Origin: Acheta domesticus
Lineage: Eukaryota; Arthropoda; Insecta; Orthoptera; Gryllidae
Length of the DNA stretch: 64,000 nucleotides
Assembly: GCA_031308135.1 (NCBI GenBank)
Contig: JAHLJT010009419.1
Coordinates: 185,505,829-185,569,828, forward strand
Reading direction: 5' to 3'
The stretch's first letter is position 1. Every line of letters begins with the position of its first letter. Position numbers and translations under genes: made by a program. Positions 32,570 to 42,200 of this stretch are shown here, in pieces. The notes under the pieces were generated by a model. That model made no database searches and was not told the origin of the DNA. It saw only the letters and a program-made list of their open reading frames with translations.

Positions 32570-35500
32570 ATGCCTGGATGTGCGATTTTTGATTGTAACA
32601 ATTACTCCAGAGCAACCAAAAATAAAAATGGTTTTCCACCACCTGGTGACATTCAGGAGAGATGGATTCATGCCTGTAGATGTAAAGGGAAGTTTAATAT
32701 TGAAAATGGTAAGTTCTGGGGCATCCCTTCCGTTCAATACCGACGTAAAAATGATATTACTTAATATTAGTATTAGAATGAACGGTGAAAATCACAATTT
32801 ATATGTATTAATTAATAATTAAAAAAAAATATATTATTCATTTTATATCTAGCTAGAATTTGTTCAATTCATTTTTAAGATGATTTCATGGTCCCCCGAA
32901 ACAAAAATTATTGGGTTACAATCCTGAAAGATCTAGAAATCTTAAAGTGGATTCAATACCCACAGAAAAATTACCTAGAGAAATAAAGAATTCTGATAAA
33001 TCTGTCCAAAGAAATGAAGAGGGTGCAGAAAAGAAGAAAGCATGAAAATTGTTAAAGAAATGCTAGAAGGCAATTCAGATGAGTGCCATAGCGAAATTCC
33101 TGAAATGTGAGTATTTATTTACGATTCCAGTACTTATGGGAATGTGCTTAGAAAAACAAGCAAACTTGGACAGAATTTAAAAGTGCGAATTTTTTTTCAG
33201 AATAAGATTGGACAATAGACAAGAAGATATACAAATTTTAAAAAAACAAGTTTCTGCTTAAGAAATAGAAAGTAAAAAACTGAAAATAGAAATTGAGAAC
33301 AGAAAATGAATCTTTAAAAACTATTAAAGAAAGAGATTACAGGATAGGTTGACTACCACTTTATGCAAAATTTTTACTCCAGGTCAAATTAAGATGCTAC
33401 TTAATTCACAACAAAGATTATTCATTGGTCCCACAAGACATTTCCTCAGCAATTTCACTAAGAAGTTTAAGTGCTAAAGCATACAGGTATTTAGGGAAAA
33501 AAGAATATCCATTTCCTGCCTTGTCCACCCTTTGAAAGTGGGCATTATCCTTTAATGTGGGGGAAGGTCTAGTAGATGTTTTAAAAATAATGAAAGAAAA
33601 GACCATAATTCTACCACCCCTTCATTTACTAGTATCTCTGTCATTTGATGAAATTAGTATTTCAAGTAAGATATGTATAGATAGGAAAGAAGAGAGGAAA
33701 GTTGGGCCTTCTTCCAAGTGTCAAACTGTATACTGTGATTTTTGTAGGAAGAGCTCTGAAGATAACTCAAATCCCATCTTCGCGATGGAATATGTCACGG
33801 CATTTCGCGTCTTTTCTCAGTCTTGCCGGTAGAAGTCGCATGATCGCAAGCACTGCTTCATACGGTCGCGATCGTGCGAAATCTAGCGGAACGACTGTGA
33901 ATGATACGAAATGCCGTGACATATTCCATCGCGAAGATGGGATTTGAGTTATCTTGAGAGCTCTTCCTACAAAAATCGCAGTATAATGGCAAGGGGACTG
34001 GTTGGTCAATGGAAGCTACCTATTTGGTATGGGTACGACACACCTATGATCAAAGAAATTGTTTAAAATAATTGAACAACTTTTGCATACAGGTTACATT
34101 GTTGTTGCATTGACTTGTGACATGGGATTGAATAATATAAAATTTTGGAAAGAAGTTGGATTATACGCTGATGTAAATAAGTGCAATTTTCCTCTTCCTG
34201 TAAATGATAATATGAAAGTATACATCTTTGCTGATGCACCCCATCTCTTGAAACTTGTAAGAAATCATTTCCTTGATAATGGCTTTTTTTATGATGGGAA
34301 ACAAATCAAAGTAGCATCAAGCAACTTTTGGCAGCATCTACACAAGACCTCCAGATTGCTCATATCATTACCCCTTATCTCCTACAAGTCAAAGGTTTGG
34401 AGAGACAGAAAGTGCGTCCTGCAGCACAAATGTTTTTCAGAAAGAGTTTCAAGGGCAGTTGAATGATTTGGAAAAAAGGGATTCTTAAAAAATTGTGATT
34501 GGGAAGAAACATTAAGGTTTTTGAAACTTATGAATGATTTTGGTTTGATGTTTTAATGCTAAAAGTAAATTCGGGACTCATCCAGGACTCAATGCATTTG
34601 GTGTAAATTTGGAAAACCAACTAACAACTCTTCAGGAAGTCAGTGACACAATATCAAAAATAAGTTGGAAATCATCATTCATTAATACCTTTCCAAAGGG
34701 GGATTTTGATGAATAATGTATCTTTGGTTGAAATGTTTTTTTTTATCTGAAAATGAAATATGCAATTGAATATGTTTTAATATATAGAATAAATCAAGAC
34801 GTTCTAGAAAATTTCTTTGCTTATATTCGTGGCATTGGTGGCTCAAATGACGAACCTACTGCCCTTGATATTAAATATCGGTTGAGATGGTATGTTATTG
34901 GGAAACATTCATCGACAGTATTCACAGAAAACCGGAATACAGAGGATGATAATGAGTCATCATTGATTTCAACTTTGGAAGAGGAGGAAGAAGAAGCTGA
35001 AGGTCAGGAGGAAGAGAAAAGAACAAATTGTGATGACAATGTTTTAGGAATAGAGGAATCTCAGGCAGGTGTTTACTGCAAAGCAAAAATTCTTGATCAC
35101 CATCAAAATTTTAGTGAAGAAATTTCAGGAGGCAGAGAAATAGGTTGTTTCGTGGAAGTTGAAACTGACAATGATAGCAATGTGAATTACTTTGAAAGAA
35201 TGGAATTATGTGAAAAAAAAAATATTTGAAGATTCAATTACACTTGGACTAAAATTTTTGGCTGGTTTTGTAGTATTTCAGTTTGAACACAAATTTCCCC
35301 ATCATGGTTTGACAACTAAAGAAATTTCATCATCAGACAGTGAAACACCCAACTGGATACAGTTCTTATCCAAAGGAAAATTAAAATATCCTTCAGAGGA
35401 ATTATTTCAAGCAACCAGTGTCATGGAGAATGAATTTTCCAATTTTCATGGCCAGTCTCTCAAGTGAAAATTACATTTTTTGAAAAGTCACCCTACCAGT

Positions 35501-35660
35501 TGCAAAACAATTTCCAACTTTACATTTTGTTGTTCTTCTCTGGTGCGTACAATAACTTATATAAGGTTGCGAAATTTAAATAGAAGACATCAAGAGAACA
35601 TGAGAAGACAAAGGGATAGAAACAAAATATCAAAATTTATCAACAGCAAGTATTAAAAAG
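32570..35660 (+). pseudogene. P-element-like transposase pseudogene with THAP domain
   Basis: Begins at an ATG at 32570 with MPGCAIFDCNNYSRATKNKN and WIHACRCKGKFN, the first half of a THAP zinc finger (C-x4-C, then the Trp), ending at a GTAAGT donor (32709). The C-x2-H half is not found. Later fragments, in shifting frames, follow P-element order: an IPTENLP linker (about 32950); a Lys/Glu-rich coiled coil (33210-33310); FTPGQIK and SAISLRSLSAKAYRYL (33370-33490); LSFDE (about 33640), which carries a catalytic Asp; VYIFADAPHLLKLVRNHFLD (34210-34275), another core motif; QDVLENFFAYIR with GGSNDEPTALDIKYRLRW (34795-34890); and a C-terminal LKFLAGFVVFQFE piece (35240-35290). Many stops and frameshifts, plus a MITE at 33731-33983, make it inactive. 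The gene is adjacent to Hsp60 but unrelated to it. Confidence 0.88.
33731..33983. mobile_element. TA-flanked foldback MITE, end module 1 (copy M2), inside the P-element-like gene
   Basis: A 253-bp near-twin of the 17582 element, with the asymmetric core in opposite orientation. TA at 33729-33730 and 33984-33985. It splits the transposase core between the KCQT and ARGLVGQWKLP segments; the reading frame is continuous if the element and one TA are ignored. Confidence 0.94.
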
Positions 35661-36235
35661 ACCTAATTTATATCGGGCATTTTGTCTGTAAAAATTGAGG
35701 TAGGGAAAATTTATTGCAGTCATTTATTGCTTAGAGATCGTAAAGTTCCGATCGACTTGTTCAATCCTTATTTCAGTGCATGTCATTTTTGTGTAAAAAT
35801 CAAATTTGATACACATTGCTTATTTCGTCTTCCCTGGCTATGGATGTACAGGTCGTCAGCTAATGGAAAGCAATCTCATACAGGTATGAATTCTATATTT
35901 AATTCTAGATTATAAAGGGGCTTCATATAACGCGCTCGATTACGGCGTAATGTCATCTGTAAAGTTTAATGTCAGTAAAATTGGAATACACTCGCTGCGA
36001 TCCGTTCACTTCACGCGACGCACGCGCTGGGACACTGGAGGGGGAAGATGCGCATCGGCACACCATATTATATGCACCTTGATTGACTTAAGATGGTCTC
36101 CTGATTACTGTAATCCAGGGGTATTCTGAAATTATCTTGCAATTATACAACGCGCTAGTTTCTCTACATTTCCTGTAAGGTCTCCCCTATGGATTGATCG
36201 AGATATCTCACACGCCTTTGTGACAAAATCTCTAT
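35661..36235. other. Unannotated spacer
   Basis: No gene or repeat recognised. A 77-codon frame at 35682-35915 lacks known motifs. There is a short GC-richer patch near 35925-36060. Confidence 0.45.
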
Positions 36236-36763
36236 TTTCAATTTTGTTGTTTTGAATTTTTTTTTAAAAAAATTGAAAAACACAATGTAACCGGAAAATG
36301 AGACTAGCACCATATTTTTATCATCCCTTACTACGTATGTGGATAAATATTAAAGAAAAAAATTTGAACAGTTTGTCTTAAATTTGAAGCGAAAATTACG
36401 CAAAAGCCACGCGTTTTTTTCAAAACATTGTACATGACCTTTTTTAAAGAGCCAATTTTGTACAACACTATCTGAGGAAAAAAACCTTCAATTTTGAAGG
36501 GTTTTTGTTGCAATTTTTGAAAAATCAGGGATTTTAACGAAAATGAGATCTGCACCATTCTCTTAAATGCCCGTTGCTCTTCTCAATTAAATTTAATCAA
36601 ATTTGGAGCCATATTTTACTTTCCCGTATACGTACGTATATACGGAGTAATATACGCACTATAGGGAAAGTTATGTAATGCTGCGGAAAATTGATTTCGA
36701 GATTTCAATGGAAATACACGTTTTGGGGCCCCCTGATACCGAAAAAGTGGGTATTTTCAAAAC
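36236..36763. mobile_element. Dispersed family D, fragments in two orientations (D3)
   Basis: 36236-36610 resembles D interior modules in reverse orientation. 36616-36763 is the D left end forward: ACTTTCCCGTATACGTACGT, hairpin closing at AGGGAAAGT (36671), then CCTGATACCGAAAAAGTGGG. The forward part is cut at about 36764, where LINE coding sequence begins. Confidence 0.7.
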
Positions 36764-36773
36764 GTCAGTCTGT

Positions 36774-37046
36774 CAGGCTAAATGGTTTAAACCATCAAGA
36801 GACGCAGTACAGTTTCTAACTGACCACGGATTCTTTTCCGAATATCTGCCTAGAAGAAGAGACCTAACAGACATTTCCACGTGCCCGTGTGGAATGTCAA
36901 TCGAAACTGTTGAACATGTATTAACTGAATGTGAGCTACACGCAGTTCGTCTGTCGTTCTGGCGTTCAGGAATTCTACCTGATACAGCTAACTATGACCA
37001 ACTAATAAAAGAAAAATACATTTTTGAACATATTGAAACACTTTGA
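36774..37046 (+). pseudogene. R1/I-type LINE ORF2 C-terminal fragment (CCHC motif)
   Basis: The frame ending at a TGA (37044-37046) reads RDAVQFLTDHGFFSEYLPRR, then CPCG(8 residues)H-x4-C, the 'CxCG...ETvEHvlxxC' zinc-knuckle pattern typical of the end of R1/I-clade ORF2 proteins after RNase H or the thumb region. Only about 90 codons remain, directly fused to family D sequence upstream. The following 37047-37230 is AT-rich and ends AATAAAAAGG, a plausible LINE 3' UTR. A 5'-truncated insertion is the simplest explanation. Confidence 0.75.
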
Positions 37047-37230
37047 AATTTTGTAAAAATCGAGAAACTATTTTAGACATTCGAGATATACAAAATCAGA
37101 AGCTCGAAAGTACTCATTTATAATATTACTGGATTAACTTGTATACGTGTTTTCATATGATTATATCAATATTCATATATTGTGATATATCCATTATGTA
37201 ATATAAAAAATATTTAAACAATAAAAAGGA

Positions 37231-39235
37231 ACGAGCAAGTAGGTCACACGAGTGCGTAGGAAGCGGGAGTCCTTTGTTCAAGACGGGAGAAAAGGAGGGT
37301 GCACGCGGCGCGACACCTTTGGATTTATGGCCCCAGAGCGACACGTGAATTGAAGGCTACCGCACTTCGGAGCCGTCCCTTTCCCAAAATTGATCGATAA
37401 CGACCATGAAAATGAGACAAGCGTTGTAAAAAGACGGCTACGCGGGATACTCCGAGGACATCCGCGACGAGAGCGCGCGCGGGTGTAGAAGCCTCGTAAA
37501 TAAATCAGGAAAGAAAAGGAGGCTGTGCGATTAGGTACGCGCATGTGTGCACGCGGTGCGACGCCAGGGCGAAGTGCGCCGTTGGCACAGGAATTTCCTG
37601 CGACCCAATCAATGACACCGTTAGATGCAAAAAGTGTAAACAGACCTACGATTGGGAAAATCAGAAAAAGGGCGGTACCAAAGCGGGCCGAGCAGGAAGG
37701 GGAAAATAGCGGTAGAGAGAAAAAGTTTGCGGAGGAGAGCAGAGAAAGATTTTTGAAGGCGAGAGAGCATAGACGAATTTCGAAAGTGGTAGAGGAGAGA
37801 CGAACTTTAACAATGATAACGAATAGACTTTTTTTGTTAAGTTGTAGCCAGAAGTAGGTACTGAATGGACAGAACAGTGTCCGAGTAGGTGCGAAATTGC
37901 CCATTACTATAAGGGCGATCAAGACAAAGTACGGTAAAAATACCGCGAAAGATGTGCGGGTTCGCGAGGGCGACAACTTTGTCTTTGCGAAGGGGCGAGT
38001 AATAAAAATCGCTGGCCTTCAGCCTTTTGCACCGCGGAAAATATAAAAACCGTGACCGCAAGAATGATCATATGGGACGAGAGGCAACGGAGCTGATCCG
38101 GAAGTCACCTGAGCCAGCCAAATCGGAGGGAGCCGCAGGAGACGTCGCGTGGGGGTCGCCAAAGAGGCGATTAACTGTCGCCACTGACCAGACCCAGCAG
38201 TGGAGATGGGTCACGGCTCCGAGTACCTGCTGCCAGAGTGAGACTGCGCGCCTGAAAGGGTATGTGCCAAAAGACTTTGACTAATTCAATGTAAAAAGAA
38301 AGAAGATAGAACGATAACTCTTGTAGTAGTTAGCAGTGTAGAAATTGTAGCAATAAGTGAAAATTTCGGCCAAAAGTAATGTATCCAAATTTCAACCCAT
38401 TTAGTAAGTAAATCATGTTAAGTAGAAAAATGAGTAATGAATATCATTTTCCCAGAAATGAATTTCCCATCCACAAGCATGGCAAATGTAATGAATTGAG
38501 TAAATGCTAATAAGTGTGCATGGGTGTGTACGCCAACGAGAGCGGCCGGGCAACCCCCAAACTTGGCAAACGCCGACAAAGGGTAAGAAAGGGGGGAAAT
38601 CGAACCACACCCGGAGGTAGGTATTGCCTCTTATATATAGACACACACACAACATGGCGTAGTGAAACAGTTGACGGGAAATGCTGGGAGAAGCTTGAAA
38701 TGTGATGTGTACGCGATTACTGGGGGTTTGTTATGGTGTCATACAAGCAGGAAGGATAATACAGGGCCGAATATTTGTTACCGGTTGAGAGTGCACGGTT
38801 GCTAGGGGGGTTGCTATGGTCCAGGGCGGGTAAAAAAACAATTGGATACGACGTTAAGAAAGGGAACCAGTGGTCGACGCGTGATGTACGCCGTTTGTCA
38901 ATACGAATGAGAACTTTCGATACTTACGGTGACGCGAATACCAGAACATTTTGTTAATTCGGAGAAGGGAAGAAACCACGGAAAGTAGAAGAATTCTTAG
39001 CAAGTTAATTTTTTTGTTGTCGGATGTCGGATGTCGCCCCGGAGAAATCAGTCCAGATGAACCTCCGCGCGACGTCTTCTAATCGACGACCGGAACCTGG
39101 TGCCTCTGCTTCTTTCTTGAAAATCCACGGCGTTTTCCTCTTATCACCTAAATCCAACTGACATCTAAATGACTGTCCCTACTCTACGTCCTTGATGGCC
39201 TACTCGCGAACTATGTGTACACACAGTTCGCGTAA
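37231..39235. other. GC-rich block of unknown origin
   Basis: Base composition and codon texture differ sharply from the AT-rich surroundings (many CG dinucleotides). It holds the coding-like frame at 37504-38046, a TATATATAG box followed by (AC)n near 38630-38655, and a perfect hairpin at its right edge: CGCGAACT (39205-39212) and AGTTCGCG (39225-39232) around GTGTACAC. It stops where satellite B starts. It could be an LTR-retrotransposon remnant or a captured gene region, but no LTR pair or protein domain was recognised. The 232-codon minus frame at 37278-37976 is antisense to the plus frame and has no domain features. Confidence 0.5.
37504..38046 (+). pseudogene. Unidentified basic protein frame with one internal stop
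   Basis: The plus frame from 37504 runs 117 codons to a TAG at 37855-37857 and then stays open, in the same frame, to the TAA at 38044-38046. The first part is rich in Arg/Lys/Glu (IGKIRKRAVPKRAEQEGE, then a coiled-coil-like KKFAEESRERFLKAREHRR). The second part has a different, folded-protein look (VRVGAKLPITIRAIKTKYGK, REGDNFVFAKGRVIKI). I do not recognise the family. Continuity across the stop and protein-like composition suggest a recently broken or readthrough gene, but it may be a GC-driven chance frame. Confidence 0.35.
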
Positions 39236-42200
39236 AATAAAAAAAAACTGTTTGAAAAACCGATTTCACCAGTGAACAATGTTTCAATTCCACACTGGGA
39301 AATTTTTATTCAGCGATCGATATTCCGTCGGAATTCGAAAATTTTCATCGATCCGTGGATCGAGGAAATTTTGCGTTTTGGCTTTGCACGAAAGAATGTG
39401 CAAAAATAATTTTTCTGCAAAATTTTGCCAAGAATTTCTGTTCAAGAAGTTAGATACAAATTCAAACTTTAATATAGAGTTCAAACATTTCATTATTTAC
39501 CGCATATGGACGAGAAATAAGCCCGGAGACCAATTTTAAAAATTTGGGTCAAAATGGGCCGGCTCAGTTTTTCGCTAATTTCTGTAGAACTAAAGAACAG
39601 GGTGAAAAGCGAATTTCACCACAGAACACTCATTGCAATTCCTCGCTTCATTCCTTACCTAATTTGGACAAGAAATGAGCCCGGAGACCCATTTTCAAGA
39701 ATTGGGTACAAATTGGCCGTGTCGTTTTTCGCGAATTTCTTCAAAACAAAAAAAAAACTGTTTGAAAATGGGATTTCACCAGTGAACACTCTATGCAATT
39801 CCGCGCTGCGACATTGTTATTTAACGATGGATATTTCGTCCGAAGTCGATAATTTTCGTCGATCGACGAAATTTCGCGTTTTTGCCTTGCAAAGAATTGG
39901 CAAAAAATCATTTTTCTGTAAAATTATGCGAACACATTCTATTCAGGAAGTTAGGTAAGAATTTAACTTTAATATAGAGTTCAAGCATTTTATTATTTAC
40001 CTCATTTTAACGGGATGTGAGCCCGGAGACCCGTTTTCAAGATTGGCCGGTTCAGTTTTTGGCAAACTTTTGGAAATCTAAAAAACGGTTTGAAAGGCGG
40101 ATTTCACCAGAGAATACTCCATACAATTCCGCGCTGTGACATTGTTAATTAGTGATCGATATTCCATCCAGTGTCGACACTTTTCATCGATCAATGGATC
40201 GACAATTTCAAACATTTCATTATTTACCGTATTTGGACGCGAACACTTCATCATTTACCTATTTGGGCTCGAAATAAGCCTGGAGACCCATTTTCAAAAA
40301 TTCGGTCAAAATGTGCTGGTTCAGTTTTTCGCAAATTTCTGTAAAACTAAAAAACTGTTTAAAAAATGGATTTCTCCACTGAACATTCCTTGCAATTCCG
40401 GGCTGGAAATTTTTATTTAGCGAACGATATTTTGTCCGAAGTCGACAATTTTCATCGATCCGTGGATTGACGAAATTTCGCGTCTTTGGTTTGCACAAAA
40501 GAATGGAAAAAATCATTTTTCTGCAAAATTATGCTAAGAATTTCTACTCAGGAAGTTAGATACAAATTCAAACTTTAATATAGAGTTCAAACATTTCAAT
40601 ATTTTCCGTATTTGGGCGGGAAATGAGCCCGGAGACCCATTTTCAAAAATTGGGTTCAAATTGGCAGGTTCAGTTTTTTGCAAATATCTTCAAAACTAAA
40701 TAACTGTTTGAAAAACGGATTTCACCAGTCACTGGAACATTCACTGGAATTCCCAGCTGGGTCATTGTTATTTAGCGATCGTTATTCCGTCAGAAGTCGA
40801 TCGCTAGCGATCGAATCGATTCATGGAACGACGAAATTTCGCGTTTTTGGCTTGCACGAAAAAATGGTGACAAAATCTTTTTTCTGCAAAATATGGAAAC
40901 AATTTCTATTCAGAAAGTTAGATACGAAATCAATTTTTAATGTAGAATTCTAACATTTCAATATTTACCGCGTTTGGGCAGAAAATAAGCCCTGAGACCC
41001 ATTTTCAAAAATTGGGTGACAATTGGCCGGCACAGTTTTTCGCAAGTTTCTGTAAAATGAAAAAATGTTTGAAAAACGGATTTCACCAGTGAACACTCCT
41101 AGCAATAGCGCACTGGAACATTGATATTTAGCGATCTATATTCCGTCCGAAGTCGACATTTTTAATCGATCCATGGAACGACGAAATTTCGCAATTTTTA
41201 CTTGCACGAAAGAGTGGGAAAAAATAATTTTTCTGCAAAATTATTCAAAGAATTTCTATTCAGGAAGTTATTTACAAATTCGAACTTTAATTTAGAATTG
41301 AAACATTTCATTTATTACCGCATTTAGACGGGAATTAAGCCCGGAGACACATTTTCAAACATTTGTGCAAAAATTGCCGGTTTAGTTTCTCGCGAATTTC
41401 TGCAAAACTAAAAAAACTGTTTGAAAAACGGATTTATCCCCCGAAAGACTCCACGCAGTTCCACGCTGGGACATTGTTAGTTAGCGATCGATATTCTGTC
41501 CGAAGTCGACCAATTTCAACGATCCATGAAAGGACGAACTTACGCGTTTTTGGCTTGCACGTAAGAGTGGGAAAACATAAATTTTGTGCAAAATTGTGCA
41601 AACAATTTCTATTCAGGAAGTTAGATACAAATTCAAACTTTAATATAGAGTTCAAACATTTCATTACTTACCGCATTTCGACGCGAAATAGTTCTGGAGA
41701 CCCTTTTTCAAAAATTGGGTCAAAGTTGGCCGGTTCAGTTTTTCGCAAATATCTGTAAAAATTTAAAAAAATGTTTGAAAAACTGAATTCACCACTGAAC
41801 ACTCCTTGAAATTTTGCGCTGGGACATTGTTATTTAGCGATCGATATTCCGTCCGAAGTCGTTAATTTGTATCGATCCATGGATCGACGAAATTTCGCGT
41901 TCTTAGCTTGCACGAAAGAATGTGCAAAAAATTATATTTCTGTAAAATTATGCAAACAATTTCTATTCAGGAAGTTAGATACGAATTCAAACTTTAATAT
42001 AGAGTTCAAACATTTCATTATTTACCGCATTTGGACGGGAAATGAGCCCGGAGACCCATTTTAAAAAATTGGATCACAATTGGCTGGTTCAGTTTTTTGG
42101 GAATTTCTGGAAAACTAAATAGCAGTTTGAAAAGCGGATTACAACAGTGAACACTCCATGCAATTCCGCGCAGGCACATTGTTATTTAGCAATCGATATT

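Noticed and set aside
32397..32822. 141-codon frame as the true start of the THAP gene
   Set aside because: The THAP signature is in another frame from the ATG at 32570, ending at a good splice donor; this frame shows no zinc-finger cysteines in register.
34753..35229. 158-codon frame as a separate host gene
   Set aside because: Its first part is the C-terminal core of the P-element-like transposase (QDVLENFFAYIR, GGSNDEPTALDIKYRLRW), so it belongs to that pseudogene.
37278..37976. 232-codon minus-strand frame, the longest in the window
   Set aside because: It lies antisense to a more protein-like plus frame in GC-rich DNA, where stop codons are rare. It shows no domain, only Ser/Leu/Phe/Arg-rich sequence.
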